Source: Paulinella micropora (taxonomy: Eukaryota; Cercozoa; Imbricatea; Euglyphida). From it: a stretch of DNA of 64,000 nucleotides. Made by a program: the position numbers and the translations under genes. The notes under the pieces are model-generated. The model was not told where the DNA came from and searched no databases. It saw only the letters and a program-made list of their open reading frames with translations. Location of the stretch: positions 838,739 through 902,738 of the forward strand of contig BJOX01000015.1 of the NCBI GenBank assembly GCA_009731375.1, read 5' to 3'. Shown in pieces: positions 49,283-58,919 of the stretch (positions are counted from its first letter, which is position 1; every line of letters begins with the position of its first letter).

Positions 49283-49620
49283 GAGGATGATGCGTCTTTC
49301 TCTTTGTCTTCTTCCTCACTTTCTTCACTCACGTCTGGCGAATCTTCTTCTGTCGGTTCTCTTGGTTCATCTGCTTCCTCTGCTGCTCTCATACGACTTA
49401 AACCCCATCCATATTTCCTCTTAGCAGCTACCTCATCGAGAAATGCGTCTTTAACCATGTCCCCGAGAATTATACAGTAACTAATACCGTAAGCATATTC
49501 TTCTAGCTGATAGTAAAATCCTTGAAGATGTTCTGTGACACCGTCATAGACGGGTGCGTGAGATAGTGGTTCATCACAGCAATCCACGAACTGGAAACAG
49601 TTCTTATCCCAACGGCTCAT
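49279..49620 (-). CDS. Copia 5' gag ORF (113 codons)
   Basis: MSRWDKNCFQFVDCCDEPLS starts it, and it ends in an acidic Ser/Glu tail (EESEEEDKEKDASSS). No domain is recognised; it is probably the N-terminal part of gag. Its ATG lies within an ATGA overlap with the stop of the small leader ORF (49,617-49,841), and its own TGA overlaps the ATG of the main gag ORF in the same way. Confidence 0.65.
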   Translation of the reverse strand: MSRWDKNCFQFVDCCDEPLSHAPVYDGVTEHLQGFYYQLEEYAYGISYCIILGDMVKDAFLDEVAAKRKYGWGLSRMRAAEEADEPREPTEEDSPDVSEESEEEDKEKDASSS

Positions 49621-49841
49621 GGCAGATGATTAGGTATAAACCGGTCACTCACGGACCTTACCCTACCTTTCACTTGCAGTTTGCCGGGAGACTTGTAGGC
49701 ATCACCCCCCGGATAGCCGGTAAAAAGTACCCTTTTTATGGTGTCAGGTGCACCTAGTTTTTTCCCATTATTTTCAATATCGTTTGGCCGGATTTGACCT
49801 AATGCCATTTTAACCTTGGTCTGTTGCCGTTTTCTTTTCAC
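49617..49841 (-). CDS. Small conserved ORF in copia leader/LTR
   Basis: 74 codons, Lys/Arg-rich (KRKRQQTKVKM, LGQIRPNDIENNGKKLG, RVLFTGYPGGDAY) ending RFIPNHLP. The first ~50 residues recur with two or three substitutions at 55,819-55,994, and the last part (VRSVSD-x-FIPNH) recurs in the copy at 41,489-41,564. The stop overlaps the next ATG as ATGA. Conservation may be DNA-level LTR similarity rather than protein selection. Confidence 0.45.
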   Translation of the reverse strand: MKRKRQQTKVKMALGQIRPNDIENNGKKLGAPDTIKRVLFTGYPGGDAYKSPGKLQVKGRVRSVSDRFIPNHLP

Positions 49842-49937
49842 TGAGCTAATATAACGAGACCATCATTCTCTTTTGGGGATTTGTGTCTGGTTGTATTACC
49901 GACTTTTTATTGAGCTATCTTCGGGGATTGTAACATT
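49625..49937 (-). repeat. Copia 5' terminal region (blocks B and C)
   Basis: On the minus strand it starts near TGTTACAATCCCCGAAG, a TG start typical of an LTR, and ends near ACCTAATCAT. Block C is shared with 41,489-41,564. Block B is shared with 55,748-55,994 and includes the small basic ORF. Confidence 0.65.
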
Positions 49938-50508
49938 GGATTCACCAGCACAAGGCTGATTTCTTTTCTGGCTTGTTTTTGGCACAGCAGAAAGAAAAAT
50001 TGGACAGACCTATCTCTTCTGAGTAGGTGTTCCAAAAAACAAATACTCCAGCACATCCCCACACAGCTCTTTTTGCAAAACTAGACGTCTAGGCGTTTGT
50101 GAGTAGGTGTCTCAGTACCCTCTCCACAGCCTGTATCTGTGTCCTCACAAGGAGGCCAGACACCAGACCTCGTAGCTGTTCTTTTGTTCTCTCTTGAGAC
50201 AGAGACAGAGTAGGTCAACAGACGTACAAACAAACACTCACGAGAAACAGAGCAAGGTGACGTGATTCATGAGCGATGTACAGCCTGCTGCCAGCTTGGA
50301 GCGGGACTTGCAGGTAAATTGATGCTATACCTGCAAGACATACCTACCTACACAGATACCAGCATACCTACTAACAAGTTTGTAACGGGACTGCAATGTA
50401 CTTCGATGTCGTACACCTCGAATCGCATCCCATACATTGATAAACACATATTTACAAAGATACATACACATGCTAGTACTCATGCTAGATCTCATGCTCA
50501 CCATACAT
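49938..50508. other. Unique region right of copia element, no gene seen
   Basis: Contains paired phrases GAGTAGGTGT with TCCAAAAAAC (50,020) and GAGTAGGTGTCTCAG (50,101). ORFs below 90 codons show no motif. Confidence 0.6.
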
Positions 50509-51648
50509 ACATATAACATACATGCATACATACATAACATACATAACATACATAAATACCTACGTGTACATACATACATACATACATACATACATACATA
50601 CATACATTCGTACATACATGCATACATACATAGATACATACATACATACACATATACAAACATATACATACATACATACATACATACATACATACAAACA
50701 TACATATGTACATACATACATACATACATACATACATACACACACATACATACATACATACATACACATACATACATACATACATACATACATACATACA
50801 TACTATGTATGTATTTTTATGTATGTATGTATGTGTGTTTGTGTATGTATGTATGCATGTATGTATGTATGTATGTATGTATGTATGTATGTACGTATGT
50901 ACGTATGTATGTGTGTATGCGTGTACGTTTTAATGTATGTTTGTATGTATGTATGTATGTATGTATATGTATGAGTACTTGTATGTATGTATGTATGTAT
51001 GTATGTACATATGTATGTATGTATGTATGTGTATGTATGTATGTATGTGTATGTATGTGCATGTATGTGTATGTATGTATGTATGTATGTATGTGTATTT
51101 ATGTATGTATGTATGTATGTATGTATGTGTGCATGTATGTATGTATGTATGTATGTGTGCATGTATGATACATACATACATACATACATACATACATGCA
51201 TACATAAATACATACATACATACAAACATACAGACATGCATACATACATACATACCAGTACTCATACATACATACATACATACATACACACATACATGCA
51301 TACATACATACATACATACATATGTACATACATACATACATACATACATACATACATACATGCATACTTGCATACATACATACATACATTCATGCATACA
51401 TACATACATACATACATACACATACACATACATACATACATACATACACACATTCATACATACATACATACATGCATACATACATACACATACATGCACA
51501 TACATACATACATACACATACATACATACATACATACATACATACATGCATGCATGCATGTATGCATGCATACATACATACATACATACATACATACATA
51601 CATACATACATACATGCATACAAGTACTCATACATACATACATACATG

Positions 51649-51680
<32 letters not shown>

Positions 51681-51845
51681 CATTCATACATACATACATA
51701 CATACAATGAACAATACATACATGCATATATACATACATACATACTTACATATATACATACATACATACATACATGCATGCATACATACACACATACATA
51801 CATACATACATACATACATGCATACATACATACAAATTTAGTTGC

Positions 51846-51904
<59 letters not shown>

Positions 51905-51914
51905 CTATAGTGGC

Positions 51915-51973
<59 letters not shown>

Positions 51974-51989
51974 AAGTAGAAGTAGTAGC

Positions 51990-52087
<98 letters not shown>

Positions 52088-52346
52088 ACATGCATACATA
52101 CATACATACATACATACATACATACATACATACATACATACATGCATGCGCATGCATGCATACATACATACATACATACATACATACATACATACATGCA
52201 TGCGCATGCATACATACATACATACATACATACATACATACCAGTGCTCATACATACATACATACATACATACATACCAGTACTCATACATACATACATA
52301 CATACATACATACATACATACATACATACAAACATACATTAAAACA

Positions 52347-52377
<31 letters not shown>

Positions 52378-52727
52378 CATACATGCATACATACATACAT
52401 ACATACATACATACATACATACATACATACATACATACATACATACATGCATACATACATAAATACATACATACATACATACATATATACATACATACAT
52501 ACACATACATACATACATACATACATACACACACATACACACATACACACACACATACATACATACATACATACATACATACACATACATACACATACAT
52601 ACACATACATACATATACATACACATACATACATATACATACACATACATACATACATACATACATACATTCATGCATGCATGCATGCATACATACATAC
52701 ATACATACATACATTCATACAAGTACT

Positions 52728-52759
<32 letters not shown>

Positions 52760-52994
52760 CATACATTTAAACATACACACATACATACGTACATACATAC
52801 ATACATACATGCACACATACATACATGCATACATACAATTTACAATACATACATATATGCATACATACATACATACATACATACATACTCACATACATAC
52901 ATACATAACATAAATACATAACATACATACATACATACATACATACATACATACATGCATACATACATACATACATACATACAAATTTAGTCGC

Positions 52995-53073
<79 letters not shown>

Positions 53074-53131
53074 TAGTAGTAGCAGTAGTATTGTAGTAGT
53101 AGTAGTATTGTAGTAGTAGTAGTAGTAGTAG

Positions 53132-53182
<51 letters not shown>

Positions 53183-53203
53183 GAGTGTAGTAGTAGTAGA
53201 AGC

Positions 53204-53265
<62 letters not shown>

Positions 53266-53318
53266 ATAGTAGCTATAGTGTTAGTAGTAGTAGTAGTATT
53301 AGTAGCAGTAGTATCAGC

Positions 53319-53390
<72 letters not shown>

Positions 53391-53400
53391 CGTATCAGAA

Positions 53401-53476
<76 letters not shown>

Positions 53477-53491
53477 GAGTAGTATTTAATT
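50509..53491. repeat. (ATAC)n/(ATGT)n and (TAG)n mega-array
   Basis: ATAC to 50,805, ATGT to 51,168, ATAC to 51,835, TAG to 52,087, ATAC to 52,983, TAG to about 53,490. A word containing CAATGAACAATACATACATG near 51,706 recurs in a variant near 52,836, and CAAATTTAGTCGCAGTAG-like joints occur at 51,834 and 52,982. The ATAC-plus-TAG composite of about 1,150 bp is therefore itself duplicated. TAGT phase breaks include GTATTGTAG words at 53,088-53,112. Confidence 0.93.
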
Positions 53492-53722
53492 ATTTTTGTT
53501 CGTTTTGCTGCGTTGGGTTAGCAGGTAATGTTCATTTTTGTTCATGATGTCAGCCCTTATTGCTATGCACTTATTTACGTTACTTCATGATTTGTTAATT
53601 TTTCTCCCTATTTATCTATGAACCCATCCCTCCATCTACCACTTTGCATGTTCATTTGTCTACCTGTTTATGTACTTATCTATGCATCTATCTCTCCCTC
53701 ACCTTATGCCCCTGCCACACCC
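53492..53722. other. Unique T-rich sequence before gap, no gene seen
   Basis: About 230 bp, with degenerate ATCT-like words near its end. Confidence 0.6.
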
Positions 53723-54055
53723 NNNNNNNNNNNNNNNNNNNNNNNNNNNNNNNNNNNNNNNNNNNNNNNNNNNNNNNNNNNNNNNNNNNNNNNNNNNNNN
53801 NNNNNNNNNNNNNNNNNNNNNNNNNNNNNNNNNNNNNNNNNNNNNNNNNNNNNNNNNNNNNNNNNNNNNNNNNNNNNNNNNNNNNNNNNNNNNNNNNNNN
53901 NNNNNNNNNNNNNNNNNNNNNNNNNNNNNNNNNNNNNNNNNNNNNNNNNNNNNNNNNNNNNNNNNNNNNNNNNNNNNNNNNNNNNNNNNNNNNNNNNNNN
54001 NNNNNNNNNNNNNNNNNNNNNNNNNNNNNNNNNNNNNNNNNNNNNNNNNNNNNNN
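53723..54055. other. Assembly gap (333 N)
   Basis: Gap ending in a T run. Confidence 0.99.
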
Positions 54056-54278
54056 TTTTTTTTTAATACAAAGATAGTAGTCGAAAAGATAAAGTCAGAA
54101 CTGTAAGTTTTTTGTTGAATCATATGATTTATACTGGAAGCTTTTTGTTGAATCCAACCCCCGCAGTTTCGCAGTTAGTTTAACTTCTTAAGTATGATCT
54201 GCGTCCGGTCTCTGTATGACTTGAAACGTGACTGCTTTTTTTTGTATACTTCATTCTTTCTCTTTCTGTGTCTATTGA

Positions 54279-54473
54279 TACCGTGACCACTTCCATTTTC
54301 CTTCGGCATTGATTGCTTATGATCAAACCAACTTTTTCATCGAAAAGTCCGATGAGTTTCAGGAGTGTTTGCAAGAGTTGAGTGCAAGAGAAATTCGTTC
54401 AGACGATGATGGAGATTTTGCGACTGTTGAGGAATTCAGTGATTATACCGTCCAACGAGTATTAATAGTCTGA
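54279..54473 (+). CDS. Short coding-like frame of unknown function
   Basis: 64 codons, open from a TGA at 54,276 to a TGA at 54,471. It has varied composition (FFIEKSDEFQECLQELSARE, DGDFATVEEFSDYTVQRV) unlike the simple-repeat ORFs around it. Acidic helix-like content might be part of a transposase or another host exon. No start codon or splice site decides its limits, and I recognise no family. Confidence 0.2.
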   Translation, partial: YRDHFHFPSALIAYDQTNFFIEKSDEFQECLQELSAREIRSDDDGDFATVEEFSDYTVQRVLIV

Positions 54474-54869
54474 CGTTTATGAGTATCAGAAGAGCCCGGG
54501 TGCTTTCAACCAGCCAGGCCCACGGTGATGCGAAAGCTAGTGATCAGCGCTTATGCCATCAAGATTTACGGTGTGAAGGCGGCATCATCTCACACATTTT
54601 GCGTTTTATCTCGCACCACAAGTCAGTGCCACGGATATGCACAAGCAGCATCCGGGCCGAAACAGAAAAGGGCTCGCGGGGAATTTGAGAAAAAGGGTTA
54701 GTAGGTCGTCCTCCAAAAGCTGCCAAGAAATATTGTAATCAAATACATCATATTTTCTGTTATTGTATTTACAGTACTAACGTGACTAGTGAATCTGAGT
54801 GAAAGTTTTATTATAAACTCAGTATTAAAGATTATAGTGTTTGCCCCGGCCCGCCCCGGTCTAAAATTA
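54474..54869. other. Unique sequence, no gene seen
   Basis: About 400 bp, AT-rich toward the MITE. A 69-codon plus-strand ORF shows no motif. Confidence 0.55.
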
Positions 54870-55144
54870 TTGCTGTTGACATTCAAGACAACACAAAAAA
54901 AATTGATTTTTCTGTTTTGGTTGGAATTTCAGTTTTGGTTGGAATTTTGATTTTGGGTGAAAATTTGAATTTTTCAAATTAACGGCTATATTCGTCCGCA
55001 AAATATCGAAATTTTCGCGAAATGTTACAGTTAAATTTGAAAATTTGAATTTTTGTCACAAAAATGAAAAACTGTCACAAAAATGAAAATCTGACACAAA
55101 AATGAAAAACTAATTTTTGTTGTTGTCTTGAATGTCAACAGCAA
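54870..55144. mobile_element. MITE (family M1), second copy, 275 bp
   Basis: Nearly identical to 21,832-22,102, with a few single-base and 1-3 bp length differences (for example AACACAAAAA at the left end and a GTTGTTGTC duplication at the right). Flanked by TA at 54,868-54,869 and 55,145-55,146. TIRs start TTGCTGTTGACATTCAAGAC. No ORF. Confidence 0.9.
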
Positions 55145-55174
55145 TAAGTGCAATGAACTGCAAAAGAGTTGGCC

Positions 55175-55236
55175 CACCTACGCCAACCCCGCGCTGCCGG
55201 CGAGGCGGGGTCGGCAGCGCGGGGTTGGCGTAGGTG
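55175..55236. repeat. GC-rich perfect hairpin, 25 bp arms
   Basis: The left arm (55,175-55,199) starts CACCTACGCCAACCCC and the right arm (55,212-55,236) ends GGGGTTGGCGTAGGTG. The arms are perfectly complementary over 25 bp around a 12 nt loop. It starts 30 bp after MITE copy 2 and is GC-rich in an otherwise AT-rich neighbourhood. It could be a rho-like structure, a fold-back insertion or a small-RNA precursor; nothing decides. Confidence 0.85.
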
Positions 55237-55509
55237 CACGGGGGGCCCCCTCACTGCTTCAGGTATAGCCTGGTACACATGCCATGCGGGCCCGGAGTCA
55301 GAGCGGGCGGCCTTATATATTAATATTGTAACACCTATCACACGGCGGCGTCCGACTCGGCGGCTCGTCTGGACCGTGCCACGAAGTTGAAATCTTCAAG
55401 TTTTGTTTACTTGACGTAACTTGATTCATGTTTCAGTTCAACTGTTTCAGTCGGTTTTTCTAGTGTCGGGGAAGGATTCCGACACTTTCAATCACTTTTG
55501 TGGGTTCCG
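55237..55509. other. Unique sequence with small hairpin, no gene seen
   Basis: Contains GTGTCGG and CCGACAC paired around GGAAGGATT at about 55,464-55,486. Confidence 0.5.
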
Positions 55510-55994
55510 ACTTCGAGTACTGTTTAAGCCGTAATTATGACTGATTTACATGTGCGGTAACATTTTGCTAAGTCAAAATTAGTAGTAACGGTAATGGGTA
55601 ATCGTCAATTGTGCACGTTACGCTTTTACCATTGTGCACCGGACCATATTATTGAGCGTCAGTTACTGCTAGTCACGCAATTAGACTAGTTAGCTCTCTT
55701 GCAGTTCAGTTCTGCGTTTATGTCTTCGGATTAAAGTGGCTGTGAGCAATGTTACAATCCCCGAAGATAGCTCAATAAAAAGTCGGTAATACAACCAGAC
55801 ACAAATCACCAAAAAAGAATGATGTCTCGTTATATTAGCTCAGTGAAGCCGAAAAGAAAACGGCAACAGACCAAGGTTAAAATGACATTAGGTCAAATCC
55901 GTCCAAACGATATTGAAAATAATGGGAAAAAACTAGGTGCACCTGACACCAGAAAAAGGGTACTTTTTACCGGCTATCCGGGGGGTGATGCCTA
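55510..55994 (+). mobile_element. Fragment of the copia family's terminal sequence
   Basis: Block A (55,510-55,749) matches the reverse complement of 41,579-41,818, and block B (55,748-55,994) matches the reverse complement of 49,695-49,937. Here they are directly joined, so neither terminus of the 41-50 kb element shows the full arrangement. An open frame through block B (55,819-56,133) encodes KRKRQQTKVKM and VLFTGYPGGDAY, as in the leader ORF at 49,617. After GATGCCTAC the sequence diverges. Confidence 0.8.
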
Positions 55995-56791
55995 CAGTAC
56001 CCCTTCCCGTTTTTATGACGGAAATATGCAATATTTTCGTCATATAAATGCTGATTTCTTTTCTGCACAAACGCTACGGGGTGTCGCAACTAAGTGCATT
56101 AACCCACGGATAGACGGTGCAGTGGATATATAAAACGCATACGCCAGACACGAGTCAACTATAAATCTCCAGCCTCGTTTTTGTAAATAAAAACTCCTCC
56201 TTCCACACTTGTTGTCCCCCCCGGAACTTAATTCTGAGGCATTATGTCAAGAACAAATAGTATTACTATTGCAATAAAAGCAGCGTTATAATTTTTCTCC
56301 TTCTCCAAAAACACTTCCGATCAGTAAATACATTGTCTTTTAATAACATACCCTTGTATTCAATCGGTTACCTTAATATAGTACTAGGGGGCCAGACCTA
56401 ATAACTATATCCAAAGCCGGGGTGAGTGAGCCCGACCATGCGATATGCCGACACAAGTAGAGACGGACCGTGCTGGTATGACGATATTAAGTATATCCAA
56501 AGAAAAAAATTAAATATGTCTACTATGAGAACATTTTTTGAGAACATCACCCTGGATACTTGAGTTAGGGTCGTTTCAGGAACACCATCGCTAAACTCAC
56601 AAGCGATCCCCTTATACGGTGTCGTATCCATTTGCCGATTGACCCTCGCACTCATATGTTGCGATAAAAATGCCAAGTAACAACAATGGTATAAAAACAT
56701 TTTAATAAGACATGATCTGACATGGGCACTATGAGATTAATCCACATGCAGCTTTCAATGTCCGACGCGTGATAAAAGAAAAAAATGTCAC
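55995..56791. other. Unique region, no gene seen
   Basis: About 800 bp of AT-rich sequence. A 100-codon minus-strand ORF (56,398-56,700) shows no motif. On the minus strand, GTAAGTGAC directly follows the end of the gypsy C-terminal ORF and looks like a splice donor. Confidence 0.5.
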
Positions 56792-57790
56792 TTACTGCCT
56801 TCGTCGCCTTGCGCGAACCCCTTTGCCAGGTGGCGGGCCGCCAACAAAAGTCAAGTCAAACTTCGACTCCTCCAGAATGTCCCATATTTTGTTAGGGATG
56901 GCGCCCAAAGATAAGTCAAAAGGAATGTCAAGCACTCCTCTAGGCAGTGACTGAATAGTCCACGCAGTGTGGTCTTTGTCTCGAAGGGTAATAGTATCAT
57001 CCCATGTCTCGAGATTTTTCGCGTCTTTGTACACCGGTAAATATTGTCTAGCTTTTGGATCCTCAACAGGGTCCATGCTTCTCCAAAAATGGAGTACCGG
57101 TTGTATCGTTTTTGCTGCTAAGGATCTCTTCGATGTCCGTGCTGCCCGTGTAGTCTGCGGGACCGCCACAGCTCGCATGAGATAAAGATCTGAGAGAGTG
57201 TCATCGGCAACATGAGATTCTGCCGGTCTCAACAGATAAAAAGCGTCTCGGACCCACTTGATGGCCGCAATCGCCTCTCCTTCCTTCCATCGCACATGTC
57301 GAATGTCCACATTACCCGCGTTCGGGTTAGTGTCCTTCTCCCCTCCTCCTCCATGGACATCCGTCGCTCGCGTCGACCTTGCTACCTTCCTCGGTTGGTC
57401 GAAGATGAGATGGTTTTGCGCTCTCCTCCTCTGCGCCTCCGTGAACTTCTCCTTCGTACCGCCGCGGACTATGGGGGCTTTAGACTGAGTCCCCGCCGCG
57501 CTTTTGCGGTTTGAGTCTTCCTTACTCTCCTTCTCGGTCTCCTCCTTCTCCGTGACAGGTGCCCGATAGGCATTCTCCTCCTCTAAGGTATCCTCCTTCT
57601 GTATAGGCGGTACCTCTTTGAAGTCCTCCTTCATCCGTTTCAACGCCTCCTCAACGGATTCATCCTCAAGTAAGAAGGGGTCATATTTGATCAGCCTTCG
57701 AACATTCACAATCTGCACCTTCCCTCTACCCCTGATCTTATAATTCAGAGGTCCCATCTGTTCCATAATCTGGTATGGTCCTTTCCAGTG
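56792..57790 (-). CDS. Gypsy integrase C-terminal domain and extended tail
   Basis: The frame opens near HWKGPYQIMEQMGPLNYKIR and continues GKVQIVNVRRLIKYDPF. This is the SH3-like C-terminal integrase motif (W-x-GPY-x-I ... V-x-V-x-R-L). A long charged region follows (about residues 45-130), then a ~190-residue tail of unknown function with KWVRDAFYLLRPAESH, LHFWRSMDPVEDP, TWDDTITLRDKDHTAW and a basic end RARRRRQ. The stop lies at a GCAGTAAGT donor-like site, so another exon is possible. It is separated from the integrase N-terminal part by a deletion of the catalytic core. Confidence 0.75.
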   Translation of the reverse strand, partial: HWKGPYQIMEQMGPLNYKIRGRGKVQIVNVRRLIKYDPFLLEDESVEEALKRMKEDFKEVPPIQKEDTLEEENAYRAPVTEKEETEKESKEDSNRKSAAGTQSKAPIVRGGTKEKFTEAQRRRAQNHLIFDQPRKVARSTRATDVHGGGGEKDTNPNAGNVDIRHVRWKEGEAIAAIKWVRDAFYLLRPAESHVADDTLSDLYLMRAVAVPQTTRAARTSKRSLAAKTIQPVLHFWRSMDPVEDPKARQYLPVYKDAKNLETWDDTITLRDKDHTAWTIQSLPRGVLDIPFDLSLGAIPNKIWDILEESKFDLTFVGGPPPGKGVRARRRRQ

Positions 57791-57805
57791 GGTAGCAGAT
57801 TATGA

Positions 57806-57913
57806 GAACAACCCAGACATAATTGGTGCTAACCCCCTGACATAGATTATGGAACCTTAGTTTCCTAAGGGGTTAGCTCGATGCTAACAGGAACAACCCA
57901 GACATAATTGGTG
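57806..57913. repeat. Deletion joint: 23 bp direct repeat around a hairpin
   Basis: The 23 bp starting GAACAACCCAGACATAATTG occurs at 57,806-57,828 and again at 57,891-57,913, separated by 62 bp. The 62 bp contain GCTAACCCC (57,828-57,836) inverted as GGGGTTAGC (57,869-57,877). In the integrase frame the repeated word encodes TNYVWVV. The joint replaces the integrase core. Confidence 0.8.
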
Positions 57914-58320
57914 GCTCGATCTATTGAGGTAAGAAGGTATTTGTACCCTTCTGCCGATTCGGGGAAAGGTCCCACATGATCGATGTGTAAGAATTCAAAC
58001 ATCCCGGCGTGTAACGGGAATGTACCGATCAGACCAAAGTTCGCCTTCAGCGGTGTCTTTGTGGTTTTGCATGGGATGCATGCGTCCACTTCCCTGTCTA
58101 TCTCCTCCTTCATCCCTTTCCACCAAAATTGCCTCGCTATGAACCAATGAGTTCTTTGTCGACCCGGATGTGCCAGTAAGGGGCAGTTATGGGCTGCGAC
58201 ATATATAAAGCGCCTCAACTTCTCTGGTACCCAGAGAGTCCATTTGTCAGGCTGTGATGCAAATTTGCCATGCTGGCCCTTGTACCACAATAGCCCATCT
58301 CTCCACGCCATCTCCTTCAT
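57865..58320 (-). CDS. Gypsy integrase N-terminal part (truncated)
   Basis: Carries the H2C2 zinc module (AHNCPLLAHPGRQRTHWFI, CIPCKTTK) and the start of the catalytic core with the first Asp (FEFLHIDHVGPFPES), then LLTSIDRATNYVWVVPV. A TAG follows eight codons into the deletion joint, so the second Asp and Glu are absent and the enzyme cannot be active. Upstream it is cut by the 599-N gap, where RNase H should be. Confidence 0.9.
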   Translation of the reverse strand: MKEMAWRDGLLWYKGQHGKFASQPDKWTLWVPEKLRRFIYVAAHNCPLLAHPGRQRTHWFIARQFWWKGMKEEIDREVDACIPCKTTKTPLKANFGLIGTFPLHAGMFEFLHIDHVGPFPESAEGYKYLLTSIDRATNYVWVVPVSIELTP

Positions 58321-58919
58321 NNNNNNNNNNNNNNNNNNNNNNNNNNNNNNNNNNNNNNNNNNNNNNNNNNNNNNNNNNNNNNNNNNNNNNNNNNNNNNNN
58401 NNNNNNNNNNNNNNNNNNNNNNNNNNNNNNNNNNNNNNNNNNNNNNNNNNNNNNNNNNNNNNNNNNNNNNNNNNNNNNNNNNNNNNNNNNNNNNNNNNNN
58501 NNNNNNNNNNNNNNNNNNNNNNNNNNNNNNNNNNNNNNNNNNNNNNNNNNNNNNNNNNNNNNNNNNNNNNNNNNNNNNNNNNNNNNNNNNNNNNNNNNNN
58601 NNNNNNNNNNNNNNNNNNNNNNNNNNNNNNNNNNNNNNNNNNNNNNNNNNNNNNNNNNNNNNNNNNNNNNNNNNNNNNNNNNNNNNNNNNNNNNNNNNNN
58701 NNNNNNNNNNNNNNNNNNNNNNNNNNNNNNNNNNNNNNNNNNNNNNNNNNNNNNNNNNNNNNNNNNNNNNNNNNNNNNNNNNNNNNNNNNNNNNNNNNNN
58801 NNNNNNNNNNNNNNNNNNNNNNNNNNNNNNNNNNNNNNNNNNNNNNNNNNNNNNNNNNNNNNNNNNNNNNNNNNNNNNNNNNNNNNNNNNNNNNNNNNNN
58901 NNNNNNNNNNNNNNNNNNN
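58321..58919. other. Assembly gap (599 N)
   Basis: Lies exactly between the minus-strand integrase and the plus-strand RT segment, so gap placement matters for the orientation anomaly. Confidence 0.99.

Larger units (their letters stand above)
41489..49937 (-). mobile_element. Ty1/copia LTR retrotransposon, degenerate
   Basis: The minus strand carries gag, protease, integrase, reverse transcriptase and RNase H in copia order (integrase before RT), between terminal sequences that share a ~72 bp direct repeat (49,625-49,694 and 41,489-41,564). The termini are mosaic. Upstream of the repeat the 5' end has block B (49,695-49,937, from TGTTACAATCCCC), while the 3' end has block A (41,579-41,818) in its place. 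A third copy at 55,510-55,994 shows A and B joined. A purine tract, TTAAGGGGGAGCG on the minus strand (41,832-41,844), lies just before block A and could be the polypurine tract. Coding is interrupted by several frameshifts but hardly any internal stops. Confidence 0.9.
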
